This document shows, in pieces, positions 24,015 to 36,504 of a stretch of 64,000 nucleotides of DNA (position 1 is the first letter of the stretch; each line of letters opens with the position of its first letter). The stretch comes from Paragonimus westermani. Lineage: Eukaryota > Platyhelminthes > Trematoda > Plagiorchiida > Troglotrematidae. The notes under the pieces were generated by a model. That model searched no databases, was not told the origin of the DNA, and was given only the letters and a program-made list of their open reading frames with translations. The DNA lies in assembly GCA_008508345.1 (NCBI GenBank), contig QNGE01003218.1, positions 26,099 to 90,098 on the forward strand. The letters run 5' to 3'. Made by a program: the position numbers and the translations under genes.

Positions 24015-26730
24015 GCCGAGCACAACCGAAAAATGGTTACAACAACTGTGGTTGTGGGTGGGTCTAGTCACTTTTGTTGCCATCTGTCTGATGTATATGA
24101 CATGCACGACTTACATTTGTGACTGACGACAGTGAACGAAATGTTCACATCACATAGCACATGTCTCCCTTCTGGTCTGATTAAGTAGTGCGCCAGTGAA
24201 AATCGAACTGTCCAATATTGAAAGCTATGATAATTAGCTTTAATTACCTCTGTACGCTGGCAAGCCACTTGGTCACAATGTCAAATGGTGTAGTGAGGTT
24301 ACAACATTTTTCAAGTTGGAGGAATTCGCTGATACCGGATTTTTCAACAGTCAAATGTTCGTCGTGATTGGTCCGAGTCAACAATTAGACATACTCAGTT
24401 TGCCTTTCATTTCATTCTGAAGAAAGAAACTATATATTTTGACATAGATTAATCACGTTTAATAACCCTAGCCAAACTATACACGATAATAGACGTACCA
24501 TCAGAGGTGCTACCGTAAGCTATGGTGTTAATCTCAAATTCGCCTGACTGGATCCATCTCACTGGTGCCTTTTAGGATACACTGTGTTCCTAAAATGCGG
24601 TAAGTTACACTCATTCCATGGCAATATTTTCATGAGAAAGATGTCCTCTCACCGGTCAAGCGGTTGATGTCTACTGTGTTTAGGGAACGTATCCTGTCAG
24701 ACTTCGATGATACATGTGATTCTTTTCGCACATGCAAAGAATCCTAAGATGCACAGTTAAGAGGAATGTGGATAAAAGCGAACACGAGCTGCTTGATTAT
24801 TTACGTCAAACCCAATGGCATTGGCAGACAAACAAAATTTAAGTATTACTTATGCGGAAACTCAGCGTGCCTCAAGATTCTAAATGGATTCAAATTCACA
24901 GTTGTATACGTAATATTTGTCGATAGATGAAAAGATATCGAATGCGTACGAATTGTCTTTTAGTTATTACTGTCAAGCAAGTAAATTTTTACGACAAATC
25001 CTACTGTACGAAGTAATGTGAATGTCGACGGTCAAATGATCTTGGCATATTTTGAGTAACGAATTTACGGAGTATATTGTCACAATATCTCTAAGCCCTC
25101 CAGTATCTCAAGATGTAGTGAGCTTCTGAGATTTGCGCTTGACGTATGCATTTATCGGCTGATGCAGCAAAACTGGTCCACAACCAATTTTACCACCTTG
25201 TAATCCCCTCATAATTTGTGCGCATTGCAGGAAGTGTGATTGAGCTACACTCAGCAAACATAACTGACACGTGGCAGCAACCGCATAACAGACGACCGAT
25301 TTCTGATGGATAACAGTTAGAGAACCAAATGTACCGCAAACATATGGCAAAGATGTTCATGTTGGTCCTAGTGACTACGGACGCAACACTTGTGACACAA
25401 TTGAAATTTGAAACTTAACCTCTCCTTCACAGGGGTTTTATAGAGTTATTAAGAATCCACCCGGAAGACCTGATGTCACAAGTGAGTGATGTCGGATGAC
25501 CAGAAAATGAAACTGACTTGTTAACACCTAGAATGAAACTGAGTCTGCATTGATTACCTCCCAATGAAACAACTGGTGTCATACAAACAACAAAATCCAG
25601 TCGGCCGAGAAAAAATACACTAATTATCTCCGGAAGATTATCATGAAACACACATCAACACCATTGAATCGCATGTTGCTGTACGGTTATCTAAGAAACA
25701 TCCACTATGAGTTACTATAAACATTGGTAACCTTTCTAGGGATAAAACCTTTCTGCCATCTACTTGAAATGCAACACGCCATCGCACCTCGATTCTCAGA
25801 AGCGCTGTGTCTGTACATAATTCTACTCTGGAAGGAAAACAGTGTTCAGAGAGCAGTGTCCTAGCTACATTCATGTCAATCATGGAGACATGACCATTAA
25901 CCAATGATACATCGGGGATAAACAGATTGAGAATAACACAACGTTACGAGCAAGTTGTAATACCCTACGTTTNTCTTAACCATGTTGCTGTCAAACAAAA
26001 TCGTAGTAAAAACAACTTTTGAAGAGTTCATTGAACAAACCAGGACAAGGTTGATGCAATCACAGCCAGGCGTACTGTTGATATAGTCACAAGAATAAAT
26101 TACGGCATTTGATGTTAGAGGTAACCGTGTTAGTATTAGGCTGAACACTGCTTCCTTTCTCAGATTGATCTCGTGACACACCTGAAAGTCGTTCGCAGTT
26201 CAACTGACATGAGGAACTTGTGTCTCTGTTTGAAACACATTGTATTCATTCGGCCGGGACATTCGTTATTAAACCCGCCGAAACACAAAGGCTGTGCCAC
26301 CGAGACGGAAGCCAAACGCCAGTTACATCTAACCGAGCAGCTAAAATAGAATCTACGCTTACGACCTTACTGCTGATATTATTTTATAAAACAGAAGTTA
26401 TTATGGAATAAAACCATTTGGTAGGTAGTTCCAATCCAGTGTTGTGGCTGTGAACAGGACATGTTTCCCACTACAGAGCTTCATTTTCAAAGTGTTTACA
26501 TGTCTGATTTGTACAGACTGACACTGTATTTGCTTTGCCTTGCCTACTGCATGCGAACTTGGGTAAGCATTTCACTTCTGACTCTCTTGATTCTCCAAAT
26601 CAACATCTCTGTGTTCCAATAGGTTGAAATATCTTCCTTTGGACGCAGTTTGTTCCACCTTACGAGTTACATATTGCGAAACTGGAAAACACAAAGCACA
26701 TAAACTTATGAATTACAGATAACTTTTTAC
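24015..26730. other. No supported gene
   Basis: Only the PLE tail remnant at 25.93 kb was recognised. Other open frames are short and unrelated to any family I know. Confidence 0.6.
25931..25976 (-). ncRNA. PLE tail remnant, family 1, copy 2
   Basis: 33 bases (25,931-25,963) are identical to 54,794-54,826, including ACGTTACGAGCAAGTTGTAA on the plus strand. Next to them the minus strand reads ANAAACGTAGGG, equivalent to the GAAAC core half of the other copies. The single N at 25,973 falls in this core. The first core half (CUGANGA) is not present. This is the shortest of the three family members. Confidence 0.6.
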
Positions 26731-26736
26731 CTATGG

Positions 26737-27235
26737 TTAAAATGTACAATCTCCAAGAATGCATGAGCCAGTTTGCCAAACAGTCCCTATGGCACATTCA
26801 ACATAGACTTCGCTAGCTGGATATCGATCGTGTCGGTACAGCTGTACAACGATCATTTCGGTGCATGAGGTTGACCGAGAACGTTGTCGGACTGCTGATG
26901 TTGTGGCCTGTCGCGAACCCATAACGTACAATGGACGAGGCAGCTGCTTCTTTTGTATGACGCTCGGTCCCATCTGCTCATCTTTAAATGGTTTGACGAA
27001 CACACCCATTTGGCCGAATGCTTTTCCATCCTGACTTGCAGCTGCCTCGCTGTCACTTCTATTTACGTGGGACCGCGCCCACACGAAAAATGGTACACAG
27101 TACGAAATGGGGAAATACTCATTTGCTTTTAGTGTGTCTTCAATATGCCAATTTTCGTTGTCCATTGTGTCAAGTATACGCATTGTTCTAAATCGATCGA
27201 AAATCAAATTCTTATCGAACCTTGTTTCCGTCAAA
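26737..27235 (-). CDS. Unrecognised candidate exon, about 165 codons
   Basis: A long open stretch on the minus strand follows a very good acceptor (GATTGTTCTGTTTCAG, exon from 27,235) and runs to TAA at 26,737. The N-terminal half reads like ordinary globular protein (N-E-N-W-H-I-E-D-T-L-K-A-N-E-Y-F-P and C-V-P-F-F-V-W-A-R). The middle is Ser/Gln/Arg-rich. The C-terminal part has T-E-M-I-V-V-Q-L-Y-R-H-D-R-Y-P. No family was recognised and no neighbouring exon could be joined to it. Its length and acceptor make it the best unidentified exon candidate here, but one open frame of this size could arise by chance in 64 kb. Confidence 0.35.
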
Positions 27236-27239
27236 CTGA

Positions 27240-30200
27240 AACAGAACAATCGGATAGAAGTAATATCTTGTTCAAGTAAATTTTCAGTAGGTTAAACATC
27301 ACACTACCCCGTCAGGTTTGGGCTGGATCACTACATCTGGAAACGGCAGACAGTAAACTCTTTTTAATTCGATTGTATAGTAGCCACAATTACGTCCTTA
27401 CTCCGCTACACCGATTTGATTTTGGCTGTCAGCAGTCACAACGATGTTGCTCACGTACACTTGACAAGCCACATTCTCCGTGACATGTTGATCTATTTTA
27501 CATAGATAACGAAAATGCTCGTCAAGAGCAAACCTAGAAGAATTTCATAGCTGCTTTGTTGATCTGTTTAAGACGTTTACTCAGAAAATTGAACAGTACG
27601 TTGGTTGTGCATGCGTATAGTAGATATTCTAACTCAGACAGCGGGAGAGGAGGCGATTTTTTACTTAAGCTTTTTTAACCATATAAAAGCGCATGGTTTC
27701 ATATTGTCCACATTAGTGAACAGTGATTAGGTATCCAATGAAGCTGACGACTGTTCGTTCTTGTTAGCTTCCGATAACGGGTCAACAATTTGGTGCTACC
27801 ATTTAGATCATATTTAGTTAGCAAACTTTTCACTCCTTCGCTACTCTTCTCTTACAGGCCGCTCTATCAGAATGTTATTTAAGCACAGCACATACAACAT
27901 TTGATTGAACGGAAATATCCGGTTTATGAGTTTTAGTAAGTCACATATCTAGGGTGTTTGAAACAGTGTCAACTGAAGAAACCGGACGTTAGCTTCCGGC
28001 AGCACTGTTAAGGCGCTGTTATCAGTTTTTCCAATGCCATAGATTTATCAACTTCGGCTCTCCATATCGATTTATGTGATCTGCCAGAATCAATTTTTTC
28101 CGCTTTATGTATTCGTTACGGTACTTGAGGACAGCTCCAGTTTTAAAGTTTTTCACATACTAATAATCAAACAATGCCTTTCAAATTAAAAAACCGTCCA
28201 CCGTTTTTGTCACTGTTTGTATCAAAAACGATATTTGGTGTCAAATTCGTCTTACAACTATAATGCAAATGTTCCTCTTCCAGCTACTACTTCAGCTAAA
28301 TGACAATTGACTGCTAGTTTCAACCGTTAATACGTATGTCTGGTTAGTCGTTTCCAAAGAATACGGTTCTGGCTAAAATGATTGTTTGAAGCTTACTGTG
28401 TCAGTTTGTTAATTTAGCTGATCGATGGCCACTATTTCGTTTTTTGGCCCGCAGATAAATTACTGTAATCTTACTAGAAAGTCAAGAATATTCAGCTAAA
28501 TTGACTCATATATGTTGGCTTTTAAGTTGAATTTGTCCGAATGTATAATGGTATATCTCGTTTTTTCAGCTAACCACAATCCAAAACTTCCTCGGGGAGG
28601 AAACTCTGCCAGTGACATCCAACCATCATCAATATGCCCTCCCACCACTGAGATGCATGATATATAAACTCGAAATCTCACCTCATCTAACAATCATCAG
28701 TTCTACCGCTGTGTACATTTGTAAGAGGCAAGGAACTACCGTAGTTTTTGGGCTGTCGGCAAGATTAACCTTGAAAACGCTAATCGCCGGACTACCGTCT
28801 CTTTATCTGTAAGCCATGACGTTCACATTCTAATGAACACACTATTAGAAGTGACCTGTTCTGACTGTCACACATATGAAGGCTTCACAGCTTTGACACT
28901 TGTCTAGTTATGACACTGCCATGCCATCCAGACATGGAAATCACCTCCAAGGACAAAAGCGTAGGTTCATTGGACAGGGTGTATATGATGTAGAAGAACT
29001 AACACCCCTGTTTACAGTCCACCTGTGCAAATCGAAGCTTCTTTTCAACTGACTGTTTCTTAGATAATTAAGGCTCTACCCGTTCGTTGGCCTCTTCCCA
29101 CAGATATTCATTGCAACAAATAATATCAGCACCCAAGGAATAAAATTTGAACAACTAAACAGACTTAACAAATCATTGGTGATCCCATTCAGTCAGAGCG
29201 GGATGTAGAATCATCCTTTTGTTCATAATACATGCGTCCAGTTGACATTTCATGTTAGCTTCACAACATTTAACGCATACATTTCACTGATCGTGAGAGA
29301 CTTGACAGTAAGTTTTACTAACTTCGCAGGTTTAGTTCGATCGTAATTGATCATTTTCTCTATCGTTATCTAGTGAGCTGCACTAATCTACCTGATCCCG
29401 ACTGACAACTCACACACTGGTGTTGTGCTTTAATTAAACTAGAATTAGCTGCCGATCCCTCACACTGATTAAGTATTAACTCAGCGACAAAATCTAGGTG
29501 TACGGCTGGATATTCATTGGTACATTGTTTACTTCAAGTTCCATCCCGTTATTGTCAAGGTTAAATGACGCCTGTCTAGATAATCTTTGAAGGCATATTC
29601 GTAGCACAACACTAAAATCATTTGTGAGGAATGACCAGAGGCTTTGATTGGGCCAAACACAACCATGTATGGTTGTTACATGCTTGTTCTTAGACAGAAT
29701 ACCCCCATGCTGGCTATCTACACCACCTTTTGCGAACGTACAGGCACATCATTTGAAGGTCACTTTATGATTCAGTGGTGGTTCATTCATGGGCGTTGAA
29801 TCCCAAATAAAAGTTACTTCATCTGATTATTACCGTGTGACGACTTGTCCGTCACCTTTCTTGTTCCTCAAGTTGTCTGTAAATTTGGGCGTTTCTTGTC
29901 GTCAGACCTAAGACTGTATTCAGTAACCCTTAAGTTACGTCAATGTTGAGAATACAAAAGCAGCTCATTGGTTGTGAGGTGCGTGTTTCATTGTGCTATA
30001 TGACCACACTTTACCCCAGTTCCATCCTTGTGGTAATGCCACGAGTAGTTTGGTCACTTACGTGATGGATAACAAATATGTTTGTAACTCATCCTAGAGG
30101 GAGTTTTATGTTAAGTAGGTGTTACATTAGCAGCGTGCACGACCGTGTACGAAGGTGTCCCGATTTCAGCTGCTCGAGCATGAACCGAAGGTAAATATCA

Positions 30201-32065
30201 GCGCAACGTATACGAGAAGACGTGCATTGGAGTGTTCACTGTTTAATTGGATGTTGCATATGCTGTGGTGTTTGAACCGTTATATGAAACAATGGGCAAC
30301 CGTCGGTTTAAACTTCTGAGCATTAGTGGCAGTTGAGAATTGGTTTCTGTTTAGATAATTTGAAGTTTGTACGTTAGGTATTCCAGCGACCATGATCTGA
30401 CACCTGATGAATGACTGATTACCTGAAAATACGATCTGATCTGAGAGTTGTCAACATTGACCTCTAATGTGTTCGTATCACGATATTCTGAAAAATGTCT
30501 CTAGTCAAAACACTTGTCGTTGAGGAATGGTTAGATAGACTGCGATGCGGAATGCATAATTTGCAAAAGACGTACAGGTGATTGAAGACTACGGTTTCGC
30601 CGTGACCTCTCAGTCAGGTTCTTATATGTATCCTTGCTTGATGTCATCAGGCCAAGCCTTGTTAACCACTATATCACTGGCCACAGAAAAGAAACAAGCA
30701 AATTTCACGAGGGAAACTCAAGATATCCGTCTGTCGTGAGCGAAAATATTGATTTTCATGCCGAGTCTAACAAAAAAGCACGTGATCTATACGCTTCAGT
30801 ATAGTTGAAGTCAGTTTGTATTGCACTCACGTTGACATGGATGACTTACTATTAAGAAGACAGAAAATCAGTTATCGTTCGTGTCAATAATATGTGATAT
30901 CAATTGGCTCCTAAATATAGGAAACCCCAATGTAGTAATTTCCTCTGACAGAGAATAGCCGGAATATCCTTCCGAAAGTAAACGCTGAGTACAGATTTTA
31001 TTCGCACTTAATTGACAAAAGTTGAATACTTGCTAATACTGACGTTATGCTTATCTCTCCCATGTTTGTTCTGCATTCCTGAGAAAATGTTCGAGCACTA
31101 CACTGAAGTTATCACACATCCATATGTCCTACATCAATGTGTTATTTTTTATTCCAGCATTGATGGAAAGGCAGGACAAGCAATTAGTAAACTTTCTGTT
31201 TGTCTGGTCACTGACAGCGACAAAGAAATTAAGATAGACTGACTACCCACAAGTATTTTTATGCTTATATTTACCTTGACATCAGTACATGTTAGTAAGT
31301 CTTACTAAAGGCTACGAAAGTTGGTAAAACTCTCGTAAATTTTATTTTGGTGAACAGACCATAGAAATGTCATGTCTTTGTTAATAAGCTAATGTTGGAT
31401 CTAATTTATGTCTCATTTAATCACCTGCTTTATTGGTCTTTGTGACACGTTCGATCCACTACAAGCAAGACCGGTGCTTCTCATGTCACACAGAGTATTC
31501 ATTATAACCTGTTTTATCATAAGATACACGACGGTCTGTCTGTGCCCTTTCGAGTAATTTCCATTGCAATACGACTGTTAGTTGACTCAGATGATCAACC
31601 TCCGAGACGATCGTATTCGAGGTTAACCAGAACATTAGAGTTTTGTCAAACGGTTCACACAGACAAAGTGAACAATATTTCGCCCAAATGCCAAACTTAA
31701 ATCGATCATTCGCGTAGGCCGCATTTTAGAATGGACGAATGTTTAGTGTTGTCTCAAAAGTGACGTACGACAGGGTGGTTTCAATGAAACTGATGACTTA
31801 AAGAAGAACTGGAAATCACGGCAGAAGCACAGAGATAGAAGTTTCCGTTTGGCAGCAAACTGAGGCAATAGAGCAGTGATCCTACGTAATGAAGTTCATG
31901 TGCGAGTTTATTTCACCAGGTAGTTTATCAGAATGCCTGTCTGACGCGCAGTCAATTCAGACATTCAGACTATAATAACCAAGCAGAGATGTTTCACTAT
32001 TACACAGGTTATCTTGTTTACAAACAACGATTTATTTTCAAGTTGACCATCACTCACATTTGATC
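27240..32065. other. No supported gene
   Basis: Nearly 5 kb without a convincing open frame. A minus-strand stretch at 28,496-28,693 (G-G-H-I-D-D-G-W-M-S-L-A-E-F) is protein-like but has no clear splice sites and no recognised family. Confidence 0.6.
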
Positions 32066-32071
32066 GCAGCG

Positions 32072-32102
32072 TTCGCATTCAGAAAGTCTATCTGAATGCG
32101 AA
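32072..32102. repeat. Perfect 12-bp inverted repeat, 7-nt loop
   Basis: TTCGCATTCAGA (32,072-32,083) and TCTGAATGCGAA (32,091-32,102) can form a perfect hairpin. It lies about 210 bases past the end of the minus-strand endonuclease remnant, the same relative place as the large foldbacks of the 35.8- and 61.4-kb copies. It may mark the 3' end of this element. No hammerhead core was found in it. Confidence 0.7.
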
Positions 32103-32309
32103 AGAAAGATACTACAGTGTAGCAAACAGACACGTTTTCGGTTATTCACCATCATGCCAGAGAAGTATCCTTCATATGGGACAGAGTTGTCAGGACAAAG
32201 CGAACAGATACAAATAACAGGTTTAAGTGAGGTCAGACACGTAGTAGGCAAACACGGAGGAAACGTTTTGATACGATTACGCCATACTTACAAAGCAGCT
32301 GGAACAGTT

Positions 32310-32684
32310 GAGTTTGATCGGCTGTAGTGTGGGTGGTTGGCCATGGCAACTTCAACACCTGAACAAAGCACTTCTGTGAGCACAAGGTTGGATTATTCAG
32401 TCGAATTCTGATCGCTACAGCTCTGGTCAAAATTCGACATCTGACAGCTTTTAAGTGAATGCCGTTGACTCGGCGAATCGGACGAAAGGAGGAGGCCAGG
32501 TCGAACGTATTACGTGTATCAACGAGGTTGCAGCAGTTGCGCTGGTAATTGTCTTGGTGGCTCCGCTGTTGATCCAAGCCGGATGATGCCAACAGTTACG
32601 TTCAGATATGCGCCTGGTCGTGCGACCCGCGAAAATAGTATCATAGGAACAAGTAAATGAGTATACACAAGGGCACCAACACAA
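32310..32684 (-). pseudogene. Penelope-like element, GIY-YIG endonuclease, frameshifted
   Basis: The minus strand reads C-V-Y-S-F-T-C-S-Y, then G-R-T-T-R-R-I-S-E-R, then H-H-P-A-W-I-N-S-G. These are the PLE endonuclease core and the H-P-A-W segment after it. A frameshift then moves into a frame with L-V-D-T-R, V-A-I-R and N-P-T-L-C-S-Q-K-C-F-V-Q-V-L-K-L-P-W. This matches the C-terminal end of the 44.4-kb copy (K-P-T-L-C-V-Q-K-Q-L-L-V-N-L-T-L-P-W). The YIG box is F-A-G and the conserved Glu before H-P-A-W is lost, so it is dead at both frame and active-site level. No RT is readable upstream. Confidence 0.82.
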
Positions 32685-32689
32685 AGCTC

Positions 32690-35600
32690 ACTGAGAGCGT
32701 TGGATAACCCAGCCTGAAATCTTCATCGACCGTCACACTCCAACTATCAACACACATTACACCCCTCTGAAAATAAATGAAAATCGATAATTCAGTCAGA
32801 TGGTTCAAATAATTCTCCCCTTATATTATGTGTATTAATACGTTTTGGTGCGATATTGCCAAAGATCATTGTTGATCAGGAGGTTTGAACGTATATCTCC
32901 TTTAGTCAGCACCATGTCAATGTTTGAAGAACACCGGTAAGATTTAGTCCATTAATTTTATTGGTCTACTTCAGTAGGTTCTCTTAGTACGCACTGGACA
33001 ATCTGACCCTAACCCTGACTTGATATATACGTTCAGCCAGTAAGATCCAGAGATTGTGTTTGAATCCGAACCGTAGGCTTGGTATTTCAAAATTCGTTTA
33101 TAAAACTTAGTTGTATTCTTGCTGCGCTGGGCGTGTGTACTTGTGCGTTGTGTTGTTGAGAAGTGATAGGTGCATGCACTTCTTCTAGGACACAAGAAAG
33201 CGTTCAAAAGTAAAACCAGCGCGAAACTAAATCAACAACGGAGATTGCTGTAGTTCAGCCTTTGTAAGAGTGTTCGCTTCAGTCTTGGAGTTTATTGTTC
33301 TGATACACGAATAACTGCTTTATACCGGATGAAACAATGAGGGGTCTTACGGTGAAGATTTCATTTATCATATTCAATAAGTAGGGAGTACGTTCCGTTT
33401 AGGGTCGTGAGTTAGGACCCATTTGTAAAACTGAGCTTTTAAAAATGTAGATCAAACTACTGACACATGCAAGGTAGAGAGCTATGTGAATACATAACCG
33501 CTTCTCGTTTCACTGCAGTAAGTCCTTTAGGAACACCATTAACCTGTCAACGAACGTGCTGTACATGAACGACCAAAGTCAGTCGCATGAATTCTCTAGA
33601 ATATGCGATTTCAATTCTACCAAAGATAGCTAAGGCTGGCGAGAACCACAAACTTGGGACATACCCAGACTCTCTCATTGACGTCGACCTAACCATATTT
33701 GACATGAAAGCTAGCAAAACGAACATATATGATTCATGGTGGGAAGTTACTGGAAGTTTTGATCCCTACCACCTTGTGACCCTAAGGGACGAAGAAACAT
33801 TACTATAGCGAACCTTGTAATGATCGACCGAAAGCGTTTAAGACGGTGACTAAAACTTCACGGTCGTTTGATTCACTTGTCTGGTCACGCATAAACGGGC
33901 CGGGCCTTCACCATTTACACAAGAGATTTCGATGAACACGTGCAACACGCTTTGTAGGTAGAAGAGAAAGTAATTACTACCGTTGATTTAATATAGTGCC
34001 TGCAGCTGTGGGCGTAACTCGCAACACATTTTCTTCACGGTTAATCACACAAAACGAATTCATTTCATGCTAAGTTCTTTTCCGTGTTCAAGAGCAACTA
34101 CACTCTACTTTATGAACAGTGAGGCAAATTAGGAGACGTACGAATTGCCGAAGGATCACCTAAAACAATCCGGACACAGTTAGTTAAACATAGAGTGCAG
34201 ATTATTTGAGTACCGTAAGTAAACAAAGCCAAACAACACGAGCAACTTAGTAATGTTTAATAGTCAAGTAAAGTGATCCTTGGCATGAATAAGCATCTTA
34301 GACAACTTGTTGATGTTGATTGAGAATACAATAAAAAGAAGGAAAAACTTGACAGTCTAAACGCAGTTGCTTGCTTTAACCCTTGTATCCAACCAGAAAA
34401 ACTGCATTTATTGTCATACGCCGAAATTTAATTTAACCATATCGGTCAATATAATCAAAATTAAATACTCAGTATGCCCGAAAAAATATAGGAGCATAGT
34501 GACTAAGTGTACTTGTATTCATAAGATCATGAATTTTTTAAAGCCACAACTGAGCACACCGTATCAGCAAGTGAGTTCACACTGGTATAGTCTTGCTGAA
34601 CACCAGAAAATTTGGGTAGTGGCTGCTTAACGATATTTAAAATGAGGAAACTTGGTCACCAGTTGTCACAACCTATCTGACACTAAGTGATATTGGATTT
34701 CGTGCATCTGGTTTACCCGTATCATATTGCTATATCATTAGGTGTAATGGACATTTTTGGGCAAGTTATGCTTTTTGAGAAATCTGTTAATATTTTTTAC
34801 TAACATGAGCACCACCGTAACCGAAGTTTGTTTGGTACTGACAATCGAAAAGGACAAATTATCTAGAGGGATTGTGCTCACCGTTATGGACAGCTGGTTG
34901 ATCATTGGTGTGGATTGAGCGCTAGTGTGCGATTGCATGCTTTCTGGCCAAAATAGACTATAATTTACATCGGAGATCATTTGCAAGAAGGTCCCTGTGA
35001 GGTAATTATGAACTACTCGAAATGGATTATGGCTTTCGTTCACCTTGAAATTCTTAGGATTAACACTTTCTGATAGAGTTTATCACGGCAGCTATACTTC
35101 TCCCTGCAGCTTATCAGAGATGACAATACACCTGGCCCTGTGAAACAATGGTGCAACCAAATCGCTTCTATATGCAGTCGATGTCTTACTGATGCCATAC
35201 GGCCGAAATACCTCATTCAGGTGATGGCGTAAACCAACTCTGAAGGCGGGGTTTGATGCGTCTCTACTTGGAGGAATGTTTATACAATCTCACCTACGTC
35301 GGATAAGAAGTATTTATCTTTAAGATCATATTATTCACGGGCTATATTCACTATGCAGCCGCTAGATTACATCCTTTTTTGGCACATTGTCCGCTGAGAA
35401 TCGGGTAAGTTTCACTCTTAGTGGAACCTTGAATTTATGCTTGACTAATTGCAGTTGGAGTGTTGAAGCATCTTCGCACAACTTATGCTGTTGCACTAGC
35501 GACTTGAATGTGAGAGATAACACTGTTCGCCTACTGAGCCGGTGAAGTTCTAAAATGCCCACTGAAGCCATCAGCACAACAACGTGACGAACAAAACGTG

Positions 35601-35800
35601 TTCCATGTGTTCGATTCACAGGCCAATTACAACGTAATAAATATGAAAAATTTAGTTATAGTGGGCGATAAAAGTAGTCAACATGGACTATGGGATTCAT
35701 GTTTGCTAGCCGCTATGCAAAAATCCTTCCGGATTGCGAGCTTCACTGATTGTAGGCCAGGGAGTGTTAAGTGACTGCACGAACTACTTCTGGTATTCAT
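32690..35800. other. No supported gene
   Basis: A 73-codon plus-strand frame at 33,587-33,808 is protein-like but unrecognised. Nothing else stands out. Confidence 0.55.
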
Positions 35801-35806
35801 ATGTTC

Positions 35807-35940
35807 GCCGAGCTTGGCAGGCGAGGTGACATCATCAGTGCGTAAGTGTTTCAGCGTATATTTTGAATGAAACACTTACGCACTGATGATGTCACCTCGC
35901 CTGGTGATGAAACGTTTGCAACCTAAATGCCAAGCTCGGC
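35807..35940. repeat. Foldback at PLE end: 34-bp perfect arms plus 13-bp outer arms
   Basis: The arms at 35,820-35,853 and 35,868-35,901 are perfect inverted copies of 34 bases around a 14-nt loop. Outer arms, GCCGAGCTTGGCA (35,807-35,819) and TGCCAAGCTCGGC (35,928-35,940), continue the pairing. One side carries 26 extra bases (35,902-35,927), which contain the GAAAC half of a hammerhead core. The structure is shared by the copy at 61.9 kb, so it is a feature of the element and not a local accident. Confidence 0.92.
35883..35913 (+). ncRNA. Hammerhead ribozyme-like motif, antisense to the PLE endonuclease
   Basis: CTGATGA (35,883-35,889) and GAAAC (35,909-35,913) flank a stem II of TCACC (35,892-35,896) with GGTGA (35,903-35,907), plus one G-U pair and a 6-nt loop. 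A GTT follows GAAAC directly (35,914-35,916) as a possible cleavage triplet, with a very short self-complementary stem III (ACGT). PLE terminal repeats are known to carry minimal hammerheads with tiny stem III that may work as dimers. Activity is not shown. The strand is opposite to the adjacent coding remnant. Confidence 0.6.
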
Positions 35941-36504
35941 AAACATATCAATACCAAAACCATCAACCCGAGATACAAACAACGCCACCAATTTTCCCAA
36001 CCATCAGAACTACTTCTGGGTGCAGAGGTCACAGTTGCACGGTCGGATAATAAGGGTCTCGACAACGGCCAACATTCGGAATCTCCACATTCTAATTCGA
36101 GATCTTGGCACTTCGATAACAAGCTGAAAGACAACTTTCCCGTTGAGGGGACGATCAGTTGGTCAGACAAGCAACAACTGTGCTGGAAACCGCTTCAGTC
36201 ACACCACTGTTCAACCACGCAGAATGATGCTCACACAATTTATCAGACAATCGTTTTGCAATGTGACCAACGTTTGGAGCTTCACACGAGCAAGCAAATG
36301 AGTACACACAACTGCTGGTTGCGGAACATGGAAATTTGCCTTTGAGTTGTGACATGATAATGGGTGTTGAAAGGAAGCTGACGCACAATTTAGCGACAGG
36401 TTAGGTCGGTCCAGCTGACGTTTTGAGATTTCTTGTGATAATTTGGGGCGGTGGGTCTCTCTTAAAAGAGGGACCAATGAATGCAAGTTCTTCATTCACG
36501 GAAG

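Larger units (their letters stand above)
35806..36500 (-). pseudogene. Penelope-like element 3' end: endonuclease, 3' UTR and foldback (inverted twin of 61.4 kb)
   Basis: Reading the minus strand from 36,500: a short linker, then S-S-C-V-Y-S-F-A-C-S-C and N-V-G-H-I-A-K-R-L-S-D, then E-H-H-S-A-W-L-N-S-G, then a stop. An untranslated stretch ends in a foldback at 35,807-35,940. The domain is the PLE GIY-YIG endonuclease, but the YIG Tyr is Asn and the following Arg is His, so it should be inactive. The sequence from about 36,490 to 35,806 is nearly identical to 61,370-62,048 in the opposite orientation, with only a few differences seen. Both stop at the same base after the foldback, which marks the true element end. 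Upstream similarity fades, and the RT is missing (5' truncation). Confidence 0.85.

Noticed and set aside
30403..30435. CTGATGA ... GAAAA on the plus strand
   Set aside because: The intervening bases do not pair and there is no shared tail or nearby element.
35892..36170. A 92-codon minus-strand frame with an identical partner at 61,684-61,905
   Set aside because: The match is due to duplicated 3' UTR and foldback sequence of a PLE; the frame lies past the endonuclease stop.
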